From Paraktedonobacter sp034437695 (GTDB lineage: Bacteria > Chloroflexota > Ktedonobacteria > Ktedonobacterales > Ktedonobacteraceae), in assembly GCA_034437695.1 (NCBI GenBank), contig DAOTTJ010000479.1, forward strand, positions 1 to 32,728: a DNA stretch of 32,728 nucleotides. The letters run 5' to 3'. The notes beneath the pieces are model-generated. The model saw only the letters and a program-made list of their open reading frames with translations. It was not told where the DNA came from and did not search any database. Of this stretch, positions 7,201-14,176 are shown piece after piece (position 1 is the first letter of the stretch; each line of letters begins with the position of its first letter). A program made the position numbers and the translations under genes.

Positions 7201-8733
7201 TTAGCTCATCCTTTCAGAGAGTGATTGGACAAACGTGGCGTGTGAGATCTGCTCTTCCTGGCCAGTGAGCAGATTGTGCAGCGTGATGCTATCGGCGTGG
7301 CGTTCGGTCTCGCCGACGATGGCGGCCGTCTGGAAGTTCTTGCGTACCGCCTGTTTCAGTCCAGAGCCGACGCCGTGGCCGGTGACATCCAGTTCGGCTG
7401 GTTTGCCGTTGGCTCGCAGTTCATGGGCGATCTGGAGGGCGTAGGGGAGATCCTGTGGGCTGACTGGGATGACCAGGGTCGTTTCCGGGAGCGTTTCGGG
7501 AATTGTGGGCAGCAGTGTTTGCAGACGTTCGATGCCAAAGGCAAAGCCGCAGGCCTTGATCTCCTGAGGACCGCCGACGGCCTGGACGAGGCGATCGTAG
7601 CGTCCGCCGCCGCAGATCTGCGTCTGTGAGCCATCCTCCTCGTACGAGTGGATTTCAAAGACCAGCCCGGTGTAGTAGCTGACGCCGCGCCCCAGGGCCA
7701 GGTTCAGACTGAGTGCCTGGCGCGGGACGCCGCACTGCACAATAATCTCCACCAGCTGTTCCAACTCGTGGAGTGGGCCTGCATCCAGCTCGTAGCGTGT
7801 CAGCAGCTCGCGTAGAGCATCAAAGACCTCGGGAGGAGAGCCAGCGATCGCGTGGAGTTCGCGCAGAAACGTCAGGGCATAGAAGATCTGCCGGCGCTGT
7901 TCGCCGCGGCCCATGCGTCGACTAAAGCGATCGACAATCTCCTGGCGTGTGCGGTCATCGTCGAAAACTATGCTCATCCCGCTCAGGAGCGAGGTCAGAT
8001 AGCGCGTCGTCGCGGTGGTCAGATCGGGACTCGTGGTCGGAGTCGCCTCTTCTGACCGCATATCAGGGTAGAGAGCCTCTAAATACTCGTGAGCCTTTTG
8101 CTCGCCCTCGGGAGAACGGCTGATCTGCTCCATCAGACTGAGCAGCAGGTGTGCTGCCTGGTCGTCAAGGTTCAGGCGATTGATAAAAGCGCTGGCCACG
8201 CCGATATGTCCCAGTTCCAGGCGAAAGTTTGTGATCGTCAGCTTACTTAGAGCATCGCAGGCCAACTGCACTATCTCCGCGTCGGCGTAGTCTGGTTGGC
8301 CGCCGAACAGCTCGATCCCTAGCTGAGTGTGCTGGCGATAGCGATCGCGGCCGGGTGACTCGTAGCGGAAGACTGGACCTGCGTACTGAAAGCGCAACGG
8401 CAGGGGTTGGCGTTGGTACTGATCGAGATAGAGGCGGCAGATCGAAGCAGTAAATTCCGGGCGCAAGCAGTGGTCGCGATTGTGCAGGCGGAACGTATAA
8501 AGGTTTTGCCATAATTCCTGGCGAAAGCTCCCCAGGAAAAGGTCGCTGCGTTCGAGAACGGGAACATCGACCGGTGCAAAACCGGCCTGAGATAAAAAGC
8601 CTTGCAGGCGTTCGATGATCTGGCGTTGTTGCTGGTATAGTTCGGGTGACAGGTCACGCATCCCGCGCAGGCGCTCAATGCGCTTTTTCATAAGCTTAAC
8701 TTTGGCAACCTCATAACTCCTGCTACGCTGCAT
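7201..8733 (-). CDS. Class II histidyl-tRNA synthetase-like protein (HisZ-like regulator or HisS)
   Basis: The 510-residue protein has the HisRS catalytic core: RGMRDLSPE (23-31), RPEFT (91-95), motif 2 FRYESPGRDRYRQ (122-134), GRGVSYYTGLVFE (348-360, with the Arg of RGLDYY kept but its Asp replaced by Ser), GGGRYD (375-380) and FGIER (399-403). Residues about 418-505 look like the anticodon-binding domain. As first gene next to hisG it could be HisZ, the HisG regulatory subunit. HisZ normally lacks the anticodon domain and partners short-form HisG, whereas this HisG is long. Usual bacterial HisRS is about 420-430 residues; the extra length is mainly in the 170-320 region. The GTG-free start at 8733 is preceded by GAGGTG at good spacing. 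An alternative ATG lies at 8691. The family is sure; the role (HisS, HisZ or both) is open. Confidence 0.85.
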   Translation of the reverse strand: MQRSRSYEVAKVKLMKKRIERLRGMRDLSPELYQQQRQIIERLQGFLSQAGFAPVDVPVLERSDLFLGSFRQELWQNLYTFRLHNRDHCLRPEFTASICRLYLDQYQRQPLPLRFQYAGPVFRYESPGRDRYRQHTQLGIELFGGQPDYADAEIVQLACDALSKLTITNFRLELGHIGVASAFINRLNLDDQAAHLLLSLMEQISRSPEGEQKAHEYLEALYPDMRSEEATPTTSPDLTTATTRYLTSLLSGMSIVFDDDRTRQEIVDRFSRRMGRGEQRRQIFYALTFLRELHAIAGSPPEVFDALRELLTRYELDAGPLHELEQLVEIIVQCGVPRQALSLNLALGRGVSYYTGLVFEIHSYEEDGSQTQICGGGRYDRLVQAVGGPQEIKACGFAFGIERLQTLLPTIPETLPETTLVIPVSPQDLPYALQIAHELRANGKPAELDVTGHGVGSGLKQAVRKNFQTAAIVGETERHADSITLHNLLTGQEEQISHATFVQSLSERMS

Positions 8734-8772
8734 CTAGCGCACCTCATTGTGGCCATCAATCTTTGCACCTCT

Positions 8773-8801
8773 AGCATAACAGTCGCTTTGCGATTCGTCA
8801 A
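8773..8801 (-). promoter_or_regulatory. Promoter of the histidine operon
   Basis: On the minus strand TTGACG (8801-8796) is followed after exactly 17 bases by TATGCT (8778-8773), a good sigma-70-type match. The start of transcription would be near 8766, giving a leader of only about 33 bases before the first gene. That is too short for a classical his attenuator with a leader peptide. Predicted from sequence only. Confidence 0.65.
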
Positions 8802-8945
8802 TAAAAGCGTGTCGCTCGGCGGGCATTTCCCTTACGTCGCCTGCGGCGACGCGTCATAGGAAGCTTGACAGAGCAACAGACATGGAGTGAAGCAGGAGTG
8901 AAGCCCTTTGCTGGGGCCTGGGTGTCCCCAATATACTTTTTCTTG

Positions 8946-8983
8946 TGTTGTGCATATTCTGCCGGGGCAAAACATGCACAACA
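8946..8983. repeat. 10-bp perfect inverted repeat
   Basis: TGTTGTGCAT (8946-8955) is matched by ATGCACAACA (8974-8983) across an 18-base loop. Further out, ATACT (8933-8937) and AGTAT (8986-8990) can also pair. No T-tract follows on either strand, so it is more like an operator or an RNA structural element than a terminator. Function unknown. Confidence 0.5.
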
Positions 8984-9050
8984 GGAGTATAGAGAGGTGT
9001 ACTCTGCTCTCTTCATGCCTATGGGAGGAATGTTTGCAAGCCACTGGCTG

Positions 9051-9106
9051 TGTCAGATCTTCGCGCAGCTAGCCTGGAGGAGAAAATGCTTTACGAAGAC
9101 CTGACA
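9051..9106 (-). repeat. Long hairpin in the amtB 3' region
   Basis: TGTCAGATCTTCG (9051-9063) and CGAAGACCTGACA (9094-9106) form a 13-bp inverted repeat with one mismatch. In the minus-strand RNA, which continues from amtB, that mismatch is a G-U pair. The stem therefore starts 10 bases after the amtB stop and encloses a 30-base loop. No U-run follows. It could protect the 3' end, slow or terminate transcription, or form a small RNA. Confidence 0.5.
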
Positions 9107-9116
9107 GTATGTAGCT

Positions 9117-10634
9117 CTAGTCTGTCGCCAGATTCACCTCGGACTCGACGGGAGCCAGGGGAGAAGCCATCCCACTGGCCAGTGCATATTCGGGATAAGC
9201 AGCAGCGCCGTGCTCGTGGAGGTCGAGACCTTCGAGTTCGCCAGCCTTTGAGATACGCAGGATGCCGAAACGTTTGAGCACGATCATCATAATGAACGAG
9301 ATGCCAAAGCTAGCGATACAGGTAGCGGCGGAGCCAATGAATTGGTAGCCAAGCTGAGTGAAGCCGCCGCCGTAGAAGAGGCCGGTGACCACGCTGCTGA
9401 CACTTGCTCCCGTAGGAGTTGGTGCGCCGTACGCGCCGGTAGCGAAGAGGCCCAGCGAGAGCGTACCCCAGATACCGGCCATCAAGTGGACAGGAACAGC
9501 GCCGATCGGGTCGTCGATGCGCAGGTATTCCAGTAGATCGAGACCGCCGACGACCACGAAGGCCGCGACGATGCCGATGAAGAAGGCCCCAATCGGATCA
9601 ACCCAGTAGCACGGGCAGGTGATAGCTACCAGACCGGCTAGGAAGCCATTGACCGTCAGACCGAGGTCCCATTTTTTCGTACGTGCGTACGAAATAAAGA
9701 GAGCGGCCAGGCCAGCGGAACAGGCCGCCATCGTCGTATTGAAAGAGACGCGACCAATACCGACCGTATCGAGAGCGGAGAGGGTACTCCCAGGGTTGAA
9801 GCCATACCAGCCGAACCAGAGGATCAGGCCACCCACGGCACCGATGATCAGATCGTGAGCTGGAGGGGGGCCACCGCCGTCGCGTTTAAAGACACGGCCC
9901 AGGCGCGGACCCAGAGCCATAGCGCCGGCCAGTGAGATTGCGCCACCGATGCTGTGTACGACGGTTGAACCAGCGAAATCATGGAAATTATTCAGCGCCA
10001 GCCAGCCATCGGGTCCCCAGGACCAGTGGCCGATAATGGGATAGATGAAGCCGGTTACACCGATACTATAGATAATGTCACCCCAGAAACCACAGCGACC
10101 GATCATAGCGCCTGAAGTGATGGTCGAAGCAGTATCGGCGAAAGCGAACTGGAAGACCCAGAAAGCCAGGGTAGGAATGCCGGTTGAGAGATAGGTAGAA
10201 GGCAGGCCCATCAGGAGGAAGCCCTGCGTGCCGATGACCGGCGTGCCAGGCTCAAACATAAAGGCGAAGCCCCAGGCCCAGAAGAGGATACCACAGATAC
10301 AGGTATCGGCAATCCCTTCCACCAGGATATTCACCGACTCGCGAGAGCGAGCAAAGCCAGCTTCCAGCATGACGAAACCGACCTGCATACAGAAAACCAG
10401 GAAGGCCGCGACCAGCGTCCATACGGTATTGACGGCATTGATAGTAGGCAGATCGGCCGTGGTGTGGACACCAGCCGCCCCTGCAATCTTGGGAATGAGC
10501 GTCACCATGAGGACAAGAACCAGTGCCAGGCCGAGCAACTTGCCTCCCATATAGAAAGCAACATTGCGTCGGATGCGGGGATCATGCGCATTGGTGCGCA
10601 GGCGCGTCCAGACAGATTGAAGAAGATTTGTCAT
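9117..10634 (-). CDS. amt: Ammonium transporter (Amt/MEP/Rh family)
   Basis: An inner-membrane channel that brings in ammonium, usually when nitrogen is scarce. The 505-residue product has the family pattern of about 11 membrane helices from about residue 69, plus an extra N-terminal hydrophobic segment at 30-55 after a basic stretch. The pore histidine pair is visible as H227 in DFAGSTVVHS and H383 in VPVHLMAG. Other family blocks are FVMLEAGFARS (87-97) and FGWYGFNPGS (274-283). The cytoplasmic C-terminal tail (about 458-505) ends without the standard amt tail. No PII gene (glnK/glnB) is adjacent, although amt genes often have one. AAAGGA lies about 12 bases before the ATG. It diverges from an amino-acid permease across a long regulatory region. 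Confidence 0.95.
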   Translation of the reverse strand: MTNLLQSVWTRLRTNAHDPRIRRNVAFYMGGKLLGLALVLVLMVTLIPKIAGAAGVHTTADLPTINAVNTVWTLVAAFLVFCMQVGFVMLEAGFARSRESVNILVEGIADTCICGILFWAWGFAFMFEPGTPVIGTQGFLLMGLPSTYLSTGIPTLAFWVFQFAFADTASTITSGAMIGRCGFWGDIIYSIGVTGFIYPIIGHWSWGPDGWLALNNFHDFAGSTVVHSIGGAISLAGAMALGPRLGRVFKRDGGGPPPAHDLIIGAVGGLILWFGWYGFNPGSTLSALDTVGIGRVSFNTTMAACSAGLAALFISYARTKKWDLGLTVNGFLAGLVAITCPCYWVDPIGAFFIGIVAAFVVVGGLDLLEYLRIDDPIGAVPVHLMAGIWGTLSLGLFATGAYGAPTPTGASVSSVVTGLFYGGGFTQLGYQFIGSAATCIASFGISFIMMIVLKRFGILRISKAGELEGLDLHEHGAAAYPEYALASGMASPLAPVESEVNLATD

Positions 10635-10818
10635 TGGGCGATAAATCCTTTCGGTCCAAAAGACGTGTCTCAGGCTCGGGGTCTTTCTGCAATCGAGGAT
10701 AGAGAAGCATCCAGTTCAGCGATGAACGTACGAAGACATAAAAACCCATTTGAGTGAGAAGAAGGAAAGGCATTGAGGAATCGTCGTTGATTTGCATCAC
10801 GTTGCTTCTTACTAGCCA

Positions 10819-10848
10819 AGTATAGAGAGAGTCAAATCGCTATGTCAG
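10819..10848 (-). promoter_or_regulatory. Candidate amt promoter
   Basis: On the minus strand CTGACA (10848-10843) and TATACT (10824-10819) are 18 bases apart. Transcription would begin near 10812, giving a leader of about 175 bases. The match is good but the spacer is one base longer than ideal. Confidence 0.45.
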
Positions 10849-10880
10849 GGCCAACCTACCAAAAAAAGCACGCATTTATT

Positions 10881-10895
10881 TGTGCAATTTGCACA
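10881..10895. promoter_or_regulatory. 15-bp palindrome upstream of the amt promoter
   Basis: TGTGCAATTTGCACA is a perfect 7-1-7 palindrome. It sits about 33 bases upstream of the candidate -35 box, a position typical of an activator site. The TGTG...CACA ends recall CRP/FNR-family operators, but the length is one base short of that consensus. A half-site TTTGCACA recurs at 11572-11579 on the permease side. Confidence 0.4.
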
Positions 10896-11563
10896 TTATT
10901 CGTGAATAGCGTGGATGCGGAACTGACAAAAAAGAGTTCGCAAAGCATAGAACGCAGAGATTAAATCGGCCTATAGAGCCTATCTAAGAGCCATCCATAC
11001 CGCATAGGCAGAGCGTATTTTATGGTGCAACCTTTTCGCGTATTGCGTGCGAGATCAATCAAGAAATTGTCAGAGAAAAGGCGAAGAGCATCAAGATCTT
11101 ATCAAAGAAAATCGTGTAATGCTCAAGATTTTATCAAGAAAATTGCTATGCTTGGATATTTTATACGAAATCTGAATATCTAATTTGGGGTAATTTGGCT
11201 CTATTTTCAAGCAGGTTGGCTGTCTATACTCTAGGAGAGGAGCGACGAACAAGCAGCATCGACGCTGACTATCGCTGATGAAGAACAACGCTTCCTAGTA
11301 AAGCGGGGACAATTCGGCATTGATTGTGCGTATTGTCTCTTTTGTATTATTATCTTTTATATATACTGCTGAAAAGCTGACGAATTGGTCGTGAGATATT
11401 TGGTTGGTCTTGCCGGATACAAAACGTCCAGTTTTATTTAGAATCGGACCAAAACAATACAATCGGAGCCAAACGACTGTTTTGCGCAAAGCTCAGCGGA
11501 ATAGAGGGATATGCCAGTATCTCATTTCGTAAGTGGAAGCAAAACAGTCAAATACTGTGTCTT

Positions 11564-11599
11564 TTAGGCGATTTGCACAAAATAAGTCGCCTAATTTTT
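11564..11599 (+). terminator. Terminator-like hairpin upstream of the permease gene
   Basis: TTAGGCGA (11564-11571) and TCGCCTAA (11587-11594) form a perfect 8-bp stem with a 15-base loop, followed directly by TTTTTG. It points toward the permease, about 180 bases before its ATG, with no obvious gene in front. It could be an attenuator in a long leader, or the end of an unannotated small RNA. Confidence 0.5.
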
Positions 11600-11660
11600 G
11601 TGAGATTGACTATACCATCACTGGGGGTCGATTCCCTATACTTGCTACAAAGGACAGGCC

Positions 11661-11694
11661 AGATAGTGCAATGACTGCACTATATCTTTTCTCT
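11661..11694 (+). terminator. Second hairpin with T-rich tail in the permease leader
   Basis: ATAGTGCA (11663-11670) and TGCACTAT (11676-11683) form a perfect 8-bp stem around ATGAC, followed by ATCTTTTCTCTCC. The T-tract is broken, so it is a weaker terminator candidate than the one 100 bases upstream. Together they make a tandem arrangement in the permease leader. Confidence 0.4.
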
Positions 11695-11776
11695 CCCCAC
11701 AGGCTACGAAAGCCACCTGCACGGTAATGCTGCCTGCACTGTTCGTCCGTTCCAGTTATGAAAAGGGGATTACCAC

Positions 11777-13336
11777 ATGGCATCTACAAGCCCTTCTAGT
11801 GCCGAAGTTACGATGCAACCGACCCTCGGTCTGACCGGCGTTACCATCAACGCTATGGCTCTGATTGCTCCTGGAGCCTTTCTGTGGACCACCTATGAAG
11901 TACAGGCTGCTCCTGGTTCTGCTACAAATATGTGGTTCTCAGTGTTTATTGCCACTGCCATTGCCATGCTGACCGCGGTAGCCTATGCGAGCCTCGCCAG
12001 ACGTTATCCTGAGGGAGGTGCTGGTAGTTCATACTACTACGCAGAGGCGGCCATTTTACAGCAAGCAGAGCACCGTCATTTTAAATGGGCGCGTTTCGCC
12101 AAATTTCTTGTCGGCTGGGCCTCCCACCTGTATTACTGGATCTATCCAGGCGTGATGGTGGCTTTCATGGGCCTCGTGATCACGTACATTGTACAGACAT
12201 TCGCGCCTGGCTTTGGAGCGCCCTGGCAGGAAGTCCTGGTCTGTATAGTCTTTGCAGCAATTGTGGGCTGTATCGCCTACATCGGTGTACAGGGAGCAAC
12301 CCTGGCTAACATTATCATCAATGTCATCCAGATCCTTGCCCTGCTTTCACTTTCGATTGTCGCCATTATCTATCGCCTCCAGAACCCCAACATTCAGTAC
12401 TTGCACCCCAATGCATTGAGTGTGATCATCCCGCACGACATGGGTGGCCTGATCTTCCAATCCACTATCGCCATCCTGCTAGTCGTTGGTTTTGAGTCTG
12501 CTACGGCTCTGGCTGCCGAGACCAAAGACCCTGGTCGTGACATCCCGCGCGGTGTCTTGCTCTCCCTGGTTATCCAGGCGGTTATCTTCTACTTTATCGA
12601 GTATTTCGCGGCCAATTTTGCCATTAACAAGAGTACTACCTTTACAGGTGGTGGTACCGGTTTTGCTGGCGCTTACGGCTCTGGTGCGCCTATCGGTGAC
12701 ATTGCCAAGCAGCTTGGCAACGCAGTACTTGGTGGCAATGGTCTGGCCTTCGCCGTCATTCTGGCCTGTACCGTCGTCATCGCCCTGGTAGGAACCTCGC
12801 TTTCGTGCCTGAATACCGGTGTGCGTGTGACGTATGCAATGGGCAAAGACACTGAACTGCCGGCAGTCTTTGGCTTCTTGCACGGGAAGTACCGCACCCC
12901 GCATGTCGGTGTGATCGTCCTGGCCGTTCTCTCGGCCATCATCGGCGCGTACGGCGTGCTCAACATCGATAACCTGACCCAGGTGACGTTGATCTCCAAC
13001 GTTGGCACCTTCCTGCTCTATGGTATGACCTGCATCGTCTGTATCGTGGCTTTTGTCGGTGTAAAGGGTCGGAACTGGTTCTCAACTATTGTTGCTCCGC
13101 TCCTCGGCGCTATCCTGAATATCGCCATGTTGGTCGGCGTTGTATACTACGATATGTTTACGCAGGGGAGCGCACTCACGCGCGATACCGCGATTGCTCT
13201 AATCTTGAGTGTCGTCTGGCTGGTTGGTGGCTTTGCCTTCCTCTTCATCCGTAAAGCGGTGAAAGGCACGCCGATCTTCCATGCTGAAGACCACAAGGAG
13301 GGCATGGTCGTCGCTGAAGTTGCGACCGGTGACTAA
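11777..13336 (+). CDS. APC-superfamily amino-acid permease
   Basis: A 519-residue membrane protein with about 12 hydrophobic helices. It begins with the APC pattern LGLTGVTINAMALIAPGAFL (residues 13-32). Also visible are ARRYPEGGAGSSYYYAEA (74-91) and the loop ALAAETKDPGRDIPRG (about 242-257), which matches the conserved E-T-x-x-P-x-R-x-x-P motif of APC transporters. Substrate is not predictable from sequence; amino acids or amines are likely for this family. AAAAGGGGA precedes the ATG at good spacing. It diverges from amt, which suggests a shared role in nitrogen supply. It is followed by a strong terminator. Confidence 0.9.
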   Translation: MASTSPSSAEVTMQPTLGLTGVTINAMALIAPGAFLWTTYEVQAAPGSATNMWFSVFIATAIAMLTAVAYASLARRYPEGGAGSSYYYAEAAILQQAEHRHFKWARFAKFLVGWASHLYYWIYPGVMVAFMGLVITYIVQTFAPGFGAPWQEVLVCIVFAAIVGCIAYIGVQGATLANIIINVIQILALLSLSIVAIIYRLQNPNIQYLHPNALSVIIPHDMGGLIFQSTIAILLVVGFESATALAAETKDPGRDIPRGVLLSLVIQAVIFYFIEYFAANFAINKSTTFTGGGTGFAGAYGSGAPIGDIAKQLGNAVLGGNGLAFAVILACTVVIALVGTSLSCLNTGVRVTYAMGKDTELPAVFGFLHGKYRTPHVGVIVLAVLSAIIGAYGVLNIDNLTQVTLISNVGTFLLYGMTCIVCIVAFVGVKGRNWFSTIVAPLLGAILNIAMLVGVVYYDMFTQGSALTRDTAIALILSVVWLVGGFAFLFIRKAVKGTPIFHAEDHKEGMVVAEVATGD

Positions 13337-13460
13337 CTCATTTCTCTCCCCGGCACACTGGTAAGGTTGTGCTCGTGGCGTGGACCATTGCGCCCGTACA
13401 GAGGGGTGTTCTGCGCTCATCAAGAGACTTTTTAACCTTGCTGTTGTTCCTCATACATAC

Positions 13461-13498
13461 TGACGATAGATTGGCAGCGCCAATCTATCGTCATTTGT
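13461..13498 (+). terminator. Strong intrinsic terminator after the permease gene
   Basis: TGACGATAGATTGGC (13461-13475) and GCCAATCTATCGTCA (13479-13493) form a perfect 15-bp stem with a 3-base loop, followed by TTTGTCT. It separates the permease from the sigma factor operon. Confidence 0.75.
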
Positions 13499-13558
13499 CT
13501 ATCTAAGTTGCTCCCCGCTTCCGCCTCCTGGCAGACCATGCATGTGAGTCATAGGGTT

Positions 13559-13593
13559 GTGACATTTTGCGCACCTCAGCGATAGTAAAATGT
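13559..13593 (+). promoter_or_regulatory. Candidate promoter/operator of the sigma factor operon
   Basis: GTGACA (13559-13564) and ATAGTA (13582-13587) are 17 bases apart. A 7-bp inverted repeat, ACATTTT (13562-13568) / AAAATGT (13587-13593), encloses the spacer and overlaps both boxes. ECF operons often have their own non-standard promoter, so the box assignment is tentative. Confidence 0.3.
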
Positions 13594-13621
13594 GAGACAT
13601 CATATTCATATTGAGGGTGAC

Positions 13622-14176
13622 ATGCAGCAAAATCAAGGGACAGGGCTGGATAATCCATCGCTGTCGCTGCTCTACCAGCGTTTTGCGCCTCTTTTGTTTG
13701 CGTATCTTTATCGGCACACCGTCTCGCGTGAAGATGCAGAAGATCTTTTATTGGAGGTTTTTCTGGCTGCGCTTGAGCGTGTGGGTTTTGCTGTGTTGAG
13801 TGTAAAGGAGCAGGAGGCGTGGCTCTGGAGTGTGGCGCGTAATAAAACGGTGGATCACTATCGCCGTGCTGCGCGTCGCCCTGGTGTGCGTTTAGAAGTA
13901 GTTTTGGATGATCTCTATGAGCGCGACGAGTACGCGCCCGAGCATGTGATCCTGCGGCGTGAAGAGTATGCACGTTTGCGTACGTATATCGAGCGCTTGC
14001 CAGAGATTCAGCAGGAGGTGCTGCGTTTGCGTTTTGCTAACGATATGCGCTGTGCTGAAATTGCTACTATTTTGCAAAAGAGCGAAGGTGCGGTGCGTAT
14101 GTTGCTTTCGCGCACCTTGAAGCTTTTGCGCTCGGTCTATGAGAAGGATAAAGGAGAAAAAGTAGATGTTGAATAA
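13622..14176 (+). CDS. ECF-type RNA polymerase sigma factor
   Basis: This protein should direct RNA polymerase to a set of stress or signal-specific promoters. From the ATG at 13622 it is 184 residues. Region 2 covers about 13-84: LYQRFAPLLFAYLYRHT, DAEDLLLEVFLAA, and EAWLWSVARNKTVDHYRRAA. Region 4 follows at about 118-176: IERLPEIQQEVLRLRF and a helix-turn-helix with EIATILQKSEGAVRMLLSR. I preferred this ATG to a GTG ten codons upstream because GAGGGTGAC lies immediately before it. Its last 11 bases overlap the start of a membrane-anchored WD40 gene, which is therefore the likely regulator of this sigma factor. Confidence 0.9.
   Translation: MQQNQGTGLDNPSLSLLYQRFAPLLFAYLYRHTVSREDAEDLLLEVFLAALERVGFAVLSVKEQEAWLWSVARNKTVDHYRRAARRPGVRLEVVLDDLYERDEYAPEHVILRREEYARLRTYIERLPEIQQEVLRLRFANDMRCAEIATILQKSEGAVRMLLSRTLKLLRSVYEKDKGEKVDVE

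Larger units (their letters stand above)
8734..9116. other. Intergenic region between the amtB end and the his operon start
   Basis: About 380 bases without a convincing gene. It holds the his promoter at its left end, a 7-bp GC-rich inverted repeat at 8835-8851 (CGTCGCC-TGC-GGCGACG), a 10-bp inverted repeat at 8946-8983, and a 13-bp inverted repeat at 9051-9106 just behind amtB. None is followed by a clear T-run, so no standard intrinsic terminator for amtB is evident. Short open frames here overlap the his promoter or the hairpins and look accidental. Confidence 0.6.
10635..11776. other. AT-rich divergent regulatory region between amt and the amino-acid permease
   Basis: A 1.14 kb stretch, visibly more AT-rich than its neighbours and without a convincing gene. 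From left to right it contains the candidate amt promoter and palindrome; a near-direct repeat TCAAGATCTTATCAAAG (11091-) / TCAAGATTTTATCAAGA (11123-) spaced 32 bases; a second direct repeat AATCGGACCAAAAC (11442-11455) / AATCGGAGCCAAAC (11461-11474); a TTTGCGCAAA palindrome near 11490; and two terminator-like hairpins. Open frames here are short, low in family-like features and overlap these signals. Confidence 0.6.

Noticed and set aside
8798..9044. Short minus-strand frames of about 70 residues between amt and the his operon.
   Set aside because: They overlap the his promoter and inverted repeats, and the translations end in Arg-rich or Cys-rich low-quality sequence.
10582..10800. 72-residue open frame over the amt leader and start.
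   Set aside because: It overlaps the amt coding start in another frame and has no family-like sequence; a leader peptide is possible but unsupported.
11623..11637. GGGGGTCGATTCCCT resembles a tRNA T-arm.
   Set aside because: No matching acceptor, D-arm or anticodon arm could be found around it.
11600..11776. Possible known riboswitch (c-di-AMP, glycine or T-box) ahead of the permease.
   Set aside because: I could not match the conserved core of any known class; only generic hairpins are supported.
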